From the NCBI RefSeq assembly GCF_003254465.1, contig NZ_QDFI01000011.1, forward strand, positions 1 to 64,000: 64,000 bases of DNA, given 5' to 3'. The position numbers and the translations under genes were made by a program. Within the stretch, counting starts at the first letter, position 1. Each line of letters starts with the position of its first letter. Below are positions 32,899 to 41,574 of the stretch, one piece after another. The notes below the pieces were generated by a model. The model saw nothing but the letters and a program-made list of their open reading frames with translations, was not told the DNA's origin and did not search any database. Source of the stretch: Meridianimarinicoccus zhengii. GTDB taxonomy: Bacteria; Pseudomonadota; Alphaproteobacteria; Rhodobacterales; Rhodobacteraceae.

Positions 32899-32942
32899 CC
32901 GGGAGGGGCATCCGCCCTTCCCGGAGCGGGCGCGAACGCCCG
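32899..32942. terminator. Tandem hairpins between the flgB operon and the flhA operon
   Basis: CCGGGAGGGG...CGCCCTTCCCGG (32899-32924) pairs with one bulge, and directly after it CGGGCG-CGAA-CGCCCG (32927-32942) forms a perfect 6-bp stem with a tetraloop. They lie in the 109-base gap between two converging flagellar operons, a natural place for bidirectional termination. Confidence 0.5.
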
Positions 32943-33001
32943 ACGAGGGGCAACGCGCCGGGCGTCGGCGCCGTAGGTCGAGTGCCGCAGGTTCCGCGTG
33001 A

Positions 33002-33358
33002 TTAGCCAAACGGGTCGGAATCGTCACGCAGCCGCCCAATGACCCGGTCGCGCGCCACGGCGCGGGCCGCAGCCCGCGCCAGCCCGTCGCGCGCGGCGCG
33101 CAGCCGGGCCCTTTCCGCGTTGAGCGCACGGATCCGCTTGTCACGCCACACTGCCCGCCGCGCAGCACCGCCCGAGCGTTCGAAGGCCGTCGGCTCACAT
33201 CCGGCGGTTTCGGCGCGCAGCGCCGCGATCTCGTCGGCCAGCGCCGCGTCCCGCCTCCGGTTCTCGGCCAGGGCGGCGACCGCGTGGCGCTGCACGAGAT
33301 CGGCCAGCGCGGCAAGGCGCGGCAGGCGCGGATCGGGGGCCGGTCCACGCCGGGTCAT
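33002..33358 (-). CDS. Small basic coiled-coil protein, FliJ-like by position
   Basis: 118 residues, very rich in Arg and Ala, almost wholly predicted alpha helix: AALADLVQRHAVAALAENRRR then ALADEIAALRAETAG in the first half and RALNAERARLRAARDGLARAAARAVARDRVIGRL in the second, with short runs forming heptads. No signal or membrane segment. Its ATG overlaps the flhB stop by four bases, so it is translated with the export gate genes. FliJ, the export chaperone/escort that couples FliI to FlhA, has this size and shape and is otherwise missing from the window. The assignment rests on context rather than clear homology. Confidence 0.55.
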   Translation of the reverse strand: MTRRGPAPDPRLPRLAALADLVQRHAVAALAENRRRDAALADEIAALRAETAGCEPTAFERSGGAARRAVWRDKRIRALNAERARLRAARDGLARAAARAVARDRVIGRLRDDSDPFG

Positions 33359-34449
33359 GCGCCACCCCCGGCGCGCACATGGTCGCGCATCCGGTCGGCG
33401 AAGCGGATCGCGGCCGCGACCGCCTCGTAATGGTCAGGCCGGATCTGTGCGCCGATCTCCACCGTGCCGTGCAGCGCCCGCGCGGTCGGTGCATCCCGGT
33501 GGATGGGGACCCCCGCATCCGCCGCGGCCGCGCGGATGCGGGCTGCAACCTCGTCGACACCCTTGGCCACGCAGACCGGTGCCGATCCCGGCGTCCGTTC
33601 CCAGCGCAGGGCCACGGCATAATGCGTCGGATTGACCACCACCACGTCGGCGGTCGGAACGTCGGTCATCATCCGGTTCGTGGCGATGTCGTAGCCGCGC
33701 TGCCGGCGCTGCTGCTTCATGTGGGGATCGCCCTCGGTCTGCTTGGCCTCGTCGGTCAGGTCCTTGTGGGACATGCGGTTCTTGCGGTGATGTTCGGCGC
33801 GCTGCCAGAGCATGTCCACCACCCCGATGGCCAGCGACACGACCAGCACCACCGCCATGAATTGCAGTCCCATCCGCCCCAGCAGCACCATCGCCTGCCC
33901 GGGATCGAGCAGCGCGCTCGCGGCCATCACCTCGATCTGCCCGACGAGGAACAGCGCCAGCACGCCCGAGAAGACCAGCAGCTTCACGAAGCTCTTGGCG
34001 AATTCGAACAGACCGCCACGGCCGAATTTCTGTTTCGCGTTCGAGATCAGTCCGATCCGGTTAAGCTTCGGTGCGAGCTTCGATCCGGTTACCGTGAACC
34101 CCTGCTGCGCGAGGATGCAGGTCAGCACCAGCGCCGCCGGAATGACGAACCACGGCAGCAGTACCCAGGTCAGCCGCGCCATCAATCCGCCCGCCAGCGT
34201 CGCCCCACCATCGGCCAGCAAGAGCGGCGCCAGCCCGTCGGCGCGGTCCAGGAGCACCATCAGTACCGTGCCGAGCGATTGCAGCGACGCCCCCCCGAAG
34301 GCCAGGGCGGCGAGCAGCACGCCGCCATAGGCCGCCGCCGTCATCAGGTCGACGGAGCGTGGGACCTCCCCCTTGCGCCGCGCGTCTTCCAGCTTCTTGG
34401 CGGACGGGTCGTACGGCTTTTCACTGTCGTCGTCGGATCCTTCGCTCAT
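33355..34449 (-). CDS. flhB: Flagellar export switch protein FlhB
   Basis: 364 residues from the ATG at 34449, which overlaps the fliR stop. The start SEKPYDPSAKKLEDARRKGEVPRS is the typical acidic/basic cytoplasmic lead, four membrane helices follow, and the C-terminal cytoplasmic domain contains VVVVNPTHYAVALRWE with the self-cleavage motif N-P-T-H. FlhB changes export specificity from rod/hook to filament substrates after this cleavage. Length and motif are intact. It is the third gene of flhA-fliR-flhB. Confidence 0.94.
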   Translation of the reverse strand: MSEGSDDDSEKPYDPSAKKLEDARRKGEVPRSVDLMTAAAYGGVLLAALAFGGASLQSLGTVLMVLLDRADGLAPLLLADGGATLAGGLMARLTWVLLPWFVIPAALVLTCILAQQGFTVTGSKLAPKLNRIGLISNAKQKFGRGGLFEFAKSFVKLLVFSGVLALFLVGQIEVMAASALLDPGQAMVLLGRMGLQFMAVVLVVSLAIGVVDMLWQRAEHHRKNRMSHKDLTDEAKQTEGDPHMKQQRRQRGYDIATNRMMTDVPTADVVVVNPTHYAVALRWERTPGSAPVCVAKGVDEVAARIRAAAADAGVPIHRDAPTARALHGTVEIGAQIRPDHYEAVAAAIRFADRMRDHVRAGGGA

Positions 34450-35225
34450 GGCGCCACTCCGAACGGATCGGCAAGGCGCAGGTGCAGCAGGCCCAGCCAG
34501 GCGGGCAAGAGGATCGGCGCCGTCACGAACAGCAGCACCAGCCCCGCGGCGGTGATCGCGGGCGCACCGACGAAAGCCACCATGAGCTGCGGCATCGCGC
34601 GGTTGATGACCCCGAGTGCGAGATTGTAGATCACGGACCCGATCACGAAGGGGGCCGCGAAGGCGAAGGCACTGCCGAACATGCCCGCCACGCGCGCCGT
34701 CGCCCATTCGGCCAAGGTGGCCGCGGGCAGCCGTCCGCCCATGGGCAGCGCGTCATAGGACTGGATCAGCGCCTCGGCCACGCGCACATGTAGACCCGTC
34801 ATCGCCGCGAGCGCCAGTCCGGCCACCATCAGCAACTGTGCCATCGCCGGCTGGGGGTCCACCGCGTCCCCGCCCAGAAGCTGCGAAAGGGACACCGCCT
34901 GCGCGGCGATGGTGCCCGCCACCTGCAAGAGCCAGATGAAGAGCCGCACCGAGAACCCGAGCGCGAGTCCCGCCACGGTTTCAACGCCGAGAAACCGCAG
35001 GACCCCGCCGGGATCGGCGGGTACGTCCGGCGCCAGCCCGGCCACGGACGGCGCAACGACAGCCGTGAACGCCAACGTCAGGCCAAGCCGCACCCGCACG
35101 GGCACAGCCTGCGCGCCGAACGCAGGCAGCAGCGCCATGGCTGCACCTACGCGAATGAAGACCGCGGTGGCCAGCAGGGCGGCCTCTTGCCCCAGCCCCA
35201 TCAGTGCCAGCAGCGCCGGTGTCAC
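34446..35225 (-). CDS. fliR: Flagellar export gate protein FliR
   Basis: 259 residues starting at a GTG at 35225 that overlaps the flhA stop by four bases. Six or so membrane helices; AFGAQAVPVRVRLGLTLAFTAV, VETVAGLALGFSVRLFIWLLQ and INRAMPQLMVAFVGAPAITAAGL are FliR blocks, the last being the conserved motif for gate assembly with FliP and FliQ. The apparent longer frame upstream lies inside flhA. Its translation is probably coupled to flhA through the GTGA overlap. Confidence 0.9.
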   Translation of the reverse strand: MTPALLALMGLGQEAALLATAVFIRVGAAMALLPAFGAQAVPVRVRLGLTLAFTAVVAPSVAGLAPDVPADPGGVLRFLGVETVAGLALGFSVRLFIWLLQVAGTIAAQAVSLSQLLGGDAVDPQPAMAQLLMVAGLALAAMTGLHVRVAEALIQSYDALPMGGRLPAATLAEWATARVAGMFGSAFAFAAPFVIGSVIYNLALGVINRAMPQLMVAFVGAPAITAAGLVLLFVTAPILLPAWLGLLHLRLADPFGVAP

Positions 35226-37312
35226 GCGGGCACCACGCCCAGGATCGCGGGGCGCGCGTCGAGGCCCAGTTCCTCGAAGGACAGGACCGACAGGGGCAGG
35301 CCGCGCGCCGCCACGACCGTGCGCAGAAACCGCCGTCGCCGCGTCGAGGTCACGAGCGCCGGCGCCGCTTCGGCGCTGGCCTTCGCATAGCGTTCGGCGA
35401 TGGCCGCGGACAGGCGGTTGAACTCGTCGGGCGGCAGGGCGACGTCCGGAAGGCCGCGGTCGCTGTCCACCTGGTGCGCCTGGAACCGCGATTCCCATTC
35501 CGGGGCGAGTTGCAGCAGCGGCACGGTGCCGTCGGCGCGGCGATGCGCGGCCACGAGCTGGAATCCCAGCCGCTGGCGCACATGTTCGCAGACGGCCTCG
35601 GGCAGTCCATGCATCGGCCGCGCCTCGGCGATCGCTTCGAGGATCAGGGGCAGGTTGCGGATCGACACCCGTTCTTCCAGCAGCAGCCGCATCACGGCGA
35701 GCAGCAGGTCCTGCGGCACCTTGTCGGGCACCATGTCATCGATCAGGCGGCGGTTCGCCTCGGCCCGGGCGGTATCGGTCAGGCGCGCCATCTCGTCGAG
35801 CAGCCGACGCAGGGTCTTCAGCGTCATCAGGTGGCCGAGATTGGCCTTCAGCACCTCTAGAAGGTGGGTCGCCAGCACCTCGGACGCGGTGACGACCGTC
35901 GCGCCCGCGATGGCGAACTCGTCCTGCCGCGCCGGGTCGATCCAGCGCGCGGGCGCGCCGTAGACCGGTTCGCGCACCGACAGACCCTCTTCCGGAAGGT
36001 CACCGTGATCCGGCAGCAGCGCCAGCACGCGGTCGGGTTGCAGCCGGTCGCGCACCCGTTCGGCGCCGTGGATGCGGATGACATAGGTCCCGTCGGGAAG
36101 GCTTGCGTTGTCGGTTAGCCGGATCTCCGGCAGGATCAGGCCGTATTCCTGCGCCACGTGATTGCGCATGCTGACGATCCGGGCCTCCAGGCCGGTGGCG
36201 GGATCGAGAACCATCGCCACGATGTCCGCGGCGAATTCCACGTGAATGTCGTCCACGTCCAGCAGATCGCCCATCCGCGCCTCGGGGATGTTGGCTTTCG
36301 CTTCGGCGGCGGCCGCGGTTTCGGCTCGGTCGGATTCGCGTTTCGCGGCCCGCAGGCCCATGGCCGCCGCCGCACCAAGCCCAAGGGCGCCCAGAAGGAA
36401 CGGGACGAAGGGCAGCCCGGGGACAAGCGCGAACAGCGCCATCAGGACGGCCACGGTCCCGAGCGCGGCGGGATACCGCCCCAGTTGCGAGAAGATCGCG
36501 AAGTCGGTGGTCCCCGACGCCCCGCCCCGCGCCAGCAAGAGCGCCGACGCGATGGAGATGATCACGGCGGGGATCTGTGTGACCAGCCCGTCGCCCACGG
36601 TCAGGATGGCATAGGTCTCCGCCGCATCGCCAAGCGCCATGCCGTGGACGAAAACGCCCATCGCCAGCCCCATCACGATGTTCAGAAGCGTGATGAGCAG
36701 CCCCGCGATGGCATCGCCCTTCACGAACTTGGACGCCCCGTCGAGCGAGCCGAAGAATGTCGTTTCCGCCTGTTCCGTGGCGCGACGCTCCTTGGCCTCG
36801 TCGTGGGTGATGGACCCCGCCGCCATGTCGCTGTCGATGGCCAACTGTTTGCCCGGCATCCCGTCAAGTGCGAAGCGCGCGCCGACTTCGGCCATGCGGG
36901 CAGCGCCCTTGGTGATGACCATGAAGTTCACGATCAGCAGGACGCAGAAGACAACGACACCGAGGAACACGCTGCCGCCCATCACGAAACTGGCGAAGCC
37001 GCTGATGACGTTGCCCGCCGCGTCCGGCCCCGTGTGCCCCTGCCCGATGATGAGCTTGGTGGACGACACGTTGAGCGACAGCCGCAGCATCAGCGATGCA
37101 AGCAGGATCGTCGGGAAGGACGAGAAATCGAGCGGCCGTTCGATGAACAGCGTCACCGTGAAGATCAGGATCGCCAGCGCGAAGGACAGCGCCAGCCCCA
37201 TGTCCAGCACGAAGGCGGGCATCGGCAGGATCATCATCACGATGATCGCCATCAGGGCCATCGCCATGAGGATCGTGGGCTGGAACAGAAGCTTCCGGTC
37301 GATGGTCGGCAT
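35222..37312 (-). CDS. flhA: Flagellar export protein FlhA
   Basis: 696 residues. Eight membrane helices in the first half, with the FHIPEP signature region ARFALDGMPGKQLAIDSDMAAG and THDEAKERR at about 142-175. The second half is the cytoplasmic ring domain with the conserved FNRLSAAIAERYAK. FlhA forms the nine-fold ring that receives chaperone-substrate complexes and uses the proton gradient. Length is normal. It heads the leftward unit flhA-fliR-flhB-fliJ-like and begins three bases after the transglycosylase stop. Confidence 0.95.
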   Translation of the reverse strand: MPTIDRKLLFQPTILMAMALMAIIVMMILPMPAFVLDMGLALSFALAILIFTVTLFIERPLDFSSFPTILLASLMLRLSLNVSSTKLIIGQGHTGPDAAGNVISGFASFVMGGSVFLGVVVFCVLLIVNFMVITKGAARMAEVGARFALDGMPGKQLAIDSDMAAGSITHDEAKERRATEQAETTFFGSLDGASKFVKGDAIAGLLITLLNIVMGLAMGVFVHGMALGDAAETYAILTVGDGLVTQIPAVIISIASALLLARGGASGTTDFAIFSQLGRYPAALGTVAVLMALFALVPGLPFVPFLLGALGLGAAAAMGLRAAKRESDRAETAAAAEAKANIPEARMGDLLDVDDIHVEFAADIVAMVLDPATGLEARIVSMRNHVAQEYGLILPEIRLTDNASLPDGTYVIRIHGAERVRDRLQPDRVLALLPDHGDLPEEGLSVREPVYGAPARWIDPARQDEFAIAGATVVTASEVLATHLLEVLKANLGHLMTLKTLRRLLDEMARLTDTARAEANRRLIDDMVPDKVPQDLLLAVMRLLLEERVSIRNLPLILEAIAEARPMHGLPEAVCEHVRQRLGFQLVAAHRRADGTVPLLQLAPEWESRFQAHQVDSDRGLPDVALPPDEFNRLSAAIAERYAKASAEAAPALVTSTRRRRFLRTVVAARGLPLSVLSFEELGLDARPAILGVVPA

Positions 37313-37315
37313 GGC

Positions 37316-38089
37316 CTACCCCCCCCACAGGCTGCGAGCGGGCCGATCGGCCAACAGCCCCCCAAGCCCCGGCCCATCGGGGACGAGCGACCCCATGCTG
37401 ACCGGCGCGCCCCCGCCCTGCAGCAACTGGAACCGGTTCTCCCGCACGGGCGCCTCGGCCCGCGCGACGAGCGGCGGCATGTCGGGCATCGGACCCGGCG
37501 CTGGCAGCGGCCCGGCACCGAGTGCCGCCAGATGGCGCCGGAACACCCCACGATAGCGGTTCGCATGGGCCGGCGTGCGCGAATGGTAGTGGCCCACCGC
37601 TGTGATCCAGTCGCCGCTTTCGGCGTAAAGTTCGCGCAGGAAACGCGCCGCGTAGGCCGCATTGCGGTCCGGGTCGATCATCTCCGACAGCGACGCGAAA
37701 GCATCGCCGTGCCAGCGGAAATTGACCTGGAAGCATCCCAGGTCCGTGCTGTCTCGGCCCGAGGCGATCGCTTGCTGCGCGGCGGCCAGGGCGGCATCGC
37801 GCGTATCGAAGAACGCGCCCGCGCCTTCGACGTTCAGCACCCATGGCCATGGCGCGAAGCGCCCGCCGGTCTTTCGCCCGCTTTCAGACAGCGCCACCGC
37901 CAGAAGCACGGGCAGCGGGACGCCGGACGCCGCCGATGCGCGCCGGGCGGCGGCTTCGCACAGCGCGCCCGCATCGCCGCGTGCGGCCCACGCGCCCCCC
38001 GGCCAGCCCGCGGCCACCCACAGGGCCGCAATCAGCCCGATCCATCGTCCCGTCCGCTGCATTCTGCCCGCCGCAATTCTTGCTGCCAT
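37316..38089 (-). CDS. Flagellar-locus lytic transglycosylase (SLT family)
   Basis: 257 residues with an N-terminal signal (IGLIAALWVAAGWPGGAWAA). An internal ATG at 38062 would give a more compact signal peptide and may be the true start. The SLT domain has VLLAVALSESGRKTGG with the catalytic glutamate in L-S-E-S, DLGCFQVNFRWHG, and YAARFLRELYAESGDWITAVGHYHSRTP in successive blocks. Such enzymes cut the glycan strand so the rod can pass through peptidoglycan; the SltF protein of Rhodobacter sphaeroides plays this role. The C-terminal 60 residues are a Pro-rich tail that may contact rod proteins. It lies three bases upstream of flhA. Confidence 0.82.
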   Translation of the reverse strand: MAARIAAGRMQRTGRWIGLIAALWVAAGWPGGAWAARGDAGALCEAAARRASAASGVPLPVLLAVALSESGRKTGGRFAPWPWVLNVEGAGAFFDTRDAALAAAQQAIASGRDSTDLGCFQVNFRWHGDAFASLSEMIDPDRNAAYAARFLRELYAESGDWITAVGHYHSRTPAHANRYRGVFRRHLAALGAGPLPAPGPMPDMPPLVARAEAPVRENRFQLLQGGGAPVSMGSLVPDGPGLGGLLADRPARSLWGG

Positions 38090-38240
38090 GAACCGGGCTT
38101 AGCGCGGTCATCCTTTCCAATCGGTTGATGCCCGCAGCGATGGTGCGGAATCCCGGACCCGTTCCGCTGCGGAAAGTCTTGGACGGCTCAACGCTGACGG
38201 GTGTAGGCTTTCAACCAAGGGACACGTTCGGGGGGAACCG

Positions 38241-38909
38241 ATGTCGAATATCGCCGGCAAGGCCTATGCGATGAATGTCGTGACACCCAGCCATCCATGG
38301 AAGACATGGACCAACCGGCTGATCTTCATGGTGGCGCGCGGGGTTCCCGACGTGCTCAGCGGCCTGCTGGGCCTGTCGCTGATCCATTTCGCGCGCTGGG
38401 TCATCATCAAGCCGCACCAATGGCCCGATCTTGGGCAGGGCAAGGAACGGGTGCGCAACGACTACATGCTGTTCTGTTCCAACTTCAACGGGACGTGGGA
38501 CCAGTATATCGACGCGTTCTCCGACGGCATTCCCAACGGGCTCAACCTGTTCTGGTACTCGGCCACGAAATACCCGCAGTCGATCCCGGTGACGCCGTTC
38601 AAGGATTACATCACCCATAACCAGCTGTTCACCGACTACTATTACAACGCCACGCCCGGATCCGCGCAGCGCGACGTCAAGGCGGCGCTGCGGGTACGCC
38701 GGGCGATCGACCGGCTGGCTGCGGCCCATGCGAGCCAGACGCCGGAGGAGTTCGCGCAGACCTTTCAGGCGGAGCTGCTGAAGGTGCAAGGCGATCTTGG
38801 TGATCCGGGCTTCGGGCCCGTGGCGAGCCTCGACACCGAGCATGCCGACATGAACCGGATGCGCGCGGTGCAGAACGCCGCCGCGGTCTTCGATTTCGAG
38901 CGGAGTTGA
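38241..38909 (+). CDS. Conserved protein of unknown function, first gene of the DyP/P450 cassette
   Basis: 222 residues. A hydrophobic stretch at about 28-48 (LIFMVARGVPDVLSGLLGLSLIHFARW in part) may be a membrane helix or an amphipathic anchor. The middle carries a very distinctive motif set: DYMLFCSNFNGTWDQYIDAFSD, PNGLNLFWYSATKYP and FKDYITHNQLFTDYYYNATPG in sequence. Several Tyr, His, Asp and Asn are clustered there, which could suit an active or metal site. I recall similar proteins beside DyP-type peroxidases in other bacteria but no named family. The ATG at 38241 follows a 151-base gap after the divergent transglycosylase gene, and the next gene starts three bases after the stop. Confidence 0.7.
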   Translation: MSNIAGKAYAMNVVTPSHPWKTWTNRLIFMVARGVPDVLSGLLGLSLIHFARWVIIKPHQWPDLGQGKERVRNDYMLFCSNFNGTWDQYIDAFSDGIPNGLNLFWYSATKYPQSIPVTPFKDYITHNQLFTDYYYNATPGSAQRDVKAALRVRRAIDRLAAAHASQTPEEFAQTFQAELLKVQGDLGDPGFGPVASLDTEHADMNRMRAVQNAAAVFDFERS

Positions 38910-38912
38910 GCC

Positions 38913-39917
38913 ATGCCGAATTTCGACACCGGCCACCTCTTCCTGACCTTCCTCGCCCCGATCAAGGCGGGTACGACCACGGATCTGACCGGTCAGGTCA
39001 TGTCACACGAACAGGCGCTGCGGATCACGCTGGGGCTGCTGCCCACGGCACTGCAATCGCCCGCGACGATCCGGATCGGCGAGAACAGCCCCTTCGCGCG
39101 CAGCCTGCAGACCCATCTGTGCCGCTTCGTGGTGATCGAGGACACGATCTATAACGGACGCGATCCGAAGGACGCGCTGGTGATGTCGCTGCGCGGGCAG
39201 GACCCGATCCACCCGCAGGCCGTGGACCGCCTGAACAGCGCCTACCTGCTTTTCGCCGCCGATATCGACGCGGTGATGGAAGAAGGCGCCCCCCTGCCCG
39301 CGACGCTGGACGAAAAGCAGCAGGGCCGCGTCCGCGATGCCTGGGCCAAGCGCCTTTGGGACCGGATGGAACCGGAATTGCGGGCGGTCTACGACAATTG
39401 CGTGGGCTTCGACAGCGTGCGGACGGGCGACGATTTCGCCCGCTACCTGAAACGTTGCCAGGTCGACACGACCATGCCGTTCCACGACTATTGGACCAGC
39501 CCGCCCAAGCTGTCGCCGCTGCCGGTCAAGCCGCTGGCCGCCATCGCCATCGTGCCGCTGGCGGCGACGGTGCTGGCGTTTCTCGCGCAGCTTCTGGGCT
39601 ACATGACGCCCCATGCGGGCTGGGTCGCGTTGGTCGGGCTCGCCGTCAGTGTCGCCGTGCTGGTGGGTGTCTACCGCTATATCGTCGCGCGCGGGCAGAA
39701 CCCCATGCCGCCAGCCGACCATGGTGATCTGCCCAGCGTTCTGAAATCGCTCTACCTGCAACAGCATTTCGCGGATTTCGTGGTGGACCGGCAGGGGGCG
39801 GATGCCGACACGCTCCATGCGGCGTTCGGCGATTTCCTCGCTACCCACAAACCCGGCGACACGATGCAGCCCACCCAAACGCCCGGCGTGATCTCTGCCC
39901 GCCACGGCACGTCCTGA
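38913..39917 (+). CDS. Membrane protein of unknown function in the DyP/P450 cassette
   Basis: 334 residues. The N-terminal 195 residues form a soluble domain beginning MPNFDTGHLFLTFLAPIKAG with no signal peptide. Two membrane helices follow (about 205-225 and 230-255: IAIVPLAATVLAFLAQLLGY and WVALVGLAVSVAVLVGVYRY). The last 75 residues include LYLQQHFADFVVDRQGADADTL, a helical tail. The fact that the next protein is a DyP peroxidase nine bases downstream suggests that this protein anchors or partners the enzyme complex at the inner membrane, though nothing in it names a function. HPQAVDRLNSAYLLFAADIDA may be a conserved block. Confidence 0.65.
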   Translation: MPNFDTGHLFLTFLAPIKAGTTTDLTGQVMSHEQALRITLGLLPTALQSPATIRIGENSPFARSLQTHLCRFVVIEDTIYNGRDPKDALVMSLRGQDPIHPQAVDRLNSAYLLFAADIDAVMEEGAPLPATLDEKQQGRVRDAWAKRLWDRMEPELRAVYDNCVGFDSVRTGDDFARYLKRCQVDTTMPFHDYWTSPPKLSPLPVKPLAAIAIVPLAATVLAFLAQLLGYMTPHAGWVALVGLAVSVAVLVGVYRYIVARGQNPMPPADHGDLPSVLKSLYLQQHFADFVVDRQGADADTLHAAFGDFLATHKPGDTMQPTQTPGVISARHGTS

Positions 39918-39926
39918 GGCACCCCG

Positions 39927-41564
39927 ATGACACGCCAACTCAATCTCGACGATATCCAGGGCAACATCACCCGCGCCTATGGGCGGTTCTCGTTTCCCTT
40001 CGCGCGCTATGTCTTTCTCAACCTGCCCGACCCGGTGTCGGGGCGGCGTTTCGTGGACATGCTGCGCCCGCGCGTGACAACCGCCGCGCGCTGGACGCCG
40101 GACACGAAGCCGAAGGTGACACTGAATGTCGCCTTCACCTATCCCGGCCTGCGCATGCTGGGCCTGCCGACGCGCACCTTGCAGGGCATGCCCGAAAGCT
40201 TCGTGGACGGGATGAAGGCCCGCGCCTTCATCCTCGGCGACCGCAGCCCCGACCGGCCGGAGGTCGAGGATCACGGCTGGTGCAACCACTGGGACCCGAT
40301 CTGGAAAGCCAACCGTGCGGGCGATCCGGCGCGCGACGTGCATGTGTGGATTTCCATGAACGCCCAACTGGCGCGACTGGGCAGCGACAAGCCGGTGCCG
40401 GAACTGGAGGCCCAGACCGACTGGCTGCGCGCCCTGTGCGCCGAAACCGGGGTGCGCATCCTCGACGGGCACGGGCGGGACGGCGCGGGCGAATACCAGC
40501 CCGCATCGGCCGTGTTCACCGAGATCGGCGGCGCGCGTTTCCCCACCCCGCGCGAACATTTCGGCCTGACCGACGGGATCGGCGACCCGGTCTTCGATGG
40601 GCAGTACCCGCCCGAACAGGAAAAGGACGCCGTGATCGGTCGCGGCAAGTGGATGGGGCCTTCCACCGGCTGGCAGCCGCTGGCCACCGGGGAATTCCTG
40701 CTCGGCCACCCGGACGAAAGCCAGGAACTGCCGCCCACGGCCATGCCGCCGGGCGTCATGCAGAACGGCAGCTTCATGGTCTATCGCAAGCTTCATGAAA
40801 ACGTCGGCAGCTTCAACGCAGTTCTGGATGCCGAGGCCGAGGGTTTCGCGCGCGTCATGGGCGTGGACGCGGCCGAGGCGCGCGAAACCGTGCTGGCCAA
40901 GATGGTCGGGCGCTGGTCCGACGGCGTGCCGACGGCCACCGCGCCGACCTTCGCCGACTGGCTGCGCGTGCGGGCGGAAACCGGCATGGACGACCCGGAA
41001 CCTGCCAAGGCGCTGACCGCGCAGCGCAATTACCTGAAAAGCCGGGCCGCCAGCGATTTCCGCTATGGCGACGACATGGGCGGGTTCAAGTGCCCGAACG
41101 GCGCGCATCTGCGGCGGGTGAACACGCGCGATTACCTCGACCCGCTGAACCAGCCGGGCAAGCCCAACAAGAAGGCCACGACGCAACTGAACAAGCGCCG
41201 CCGCATCCTGCGCCGTGGCCTGCCCTATGGTCCAAACACCGGCGCGCACAAGGATGACACGACCGAACAGGGCGTGGCGATGATGATCATCGGCGCGAGC
41301 ATCTTCCGGCAGTTCGAATTCGTGCAGCAGCAATGGATCCAGTACGGGCTGGATTTCAACCAGGGCAACGACACCTGCCCGCTTCTTGGGGACCACAGCC
41401 TGCACAAGCGGTTCACGATCCCGTCGGACCCGAAATCGGGCAAGCCGCCCTACGTCATGGGCGGGCTAAAGACCTTCGTGGAAACCCGCGGCGGCGATTA
41501 CTTCTTTCTCCCCTCGATGACGGCGCTGCACATGATCGCGCTCGGCATCGTGGACCCGACCTGA
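39927..41564 (+). CDS. DyP-type heme peroxidase
   Basis: 545 residues, longer than the 300-450 of common bacterial DyPs. The family motif GxxDG is GLTDG at 213-217 with the catalytic Asp216. The proximal heme ligand is His394 in CPNGAHLRRVNTR and the distal arginine is Arg430 in RRGLPYG. There is no Tat or Sec signal, so it should work in the cytoplasm. DyPs oxidise dyes, phenolics or porphyrins with hydrogen peroxide; the true substrate is rarely known. The long first 200 residues resemble the extended class seen in fungi and some actinobacteria. It is the third gene of a five-gene unit and is followed ten bases later by a P450. Confidence 0.88.
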   Translation: MTRQLNLDDIQGNITRAYGRFSFPFARYVFLNLPDPVSGRRFVDMLRPRVTTAARWTPDTKPKVTLNVAFTYPGLRMLGLPTRTLQGMPESFVDGMKARAFILGDRSPDRPEVEDHGWCNHWDPIWKANRAGDPARDVHVWISMNAQLARLGSDKPVPELEAQTDWLRALCAETGVRILDGHGRDGAGEYQPASAVFTEIGGARFPTPREHFGLTDGIGDPVFDGQYPPEQEKDAVIGRGKWMGPSTGWQPLATGEFLLGHPDESQELPPTAMPPGVMQNGSFMVYRKLHENVGSFNAVLDAEAEGFARVMGVDAAEARETVLAKMVGRWSDGVPTATAPTFADWLRVRAETGMDDPEPAKALTAQRNYLKSRAASDFRYGDDMGGFKCPNGAHLRRVNTRDYLDPLNQPGKPNKKATTQLNKRRRILRRGLPYGPNTGAHKDDTTEQGVAMMIIGASIFRQFEFVQQQWIQYGLDFNQGNDTCPLLGDHSLHKRFTIPSDPKSGKPPYVMGGLKTFVETRGGDYFFLPSMTALHMIALGIVDPT

Positions 41565-41574
41565 GGCGCGGCGC

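Noticed and set aside
39003-41405. 800-codon open frame opposite the DyP peroxidase and its upstream gene
   Set aside because: Antisense to two coding regions. The product lacks any recognisable domain and has shadow-like composition.
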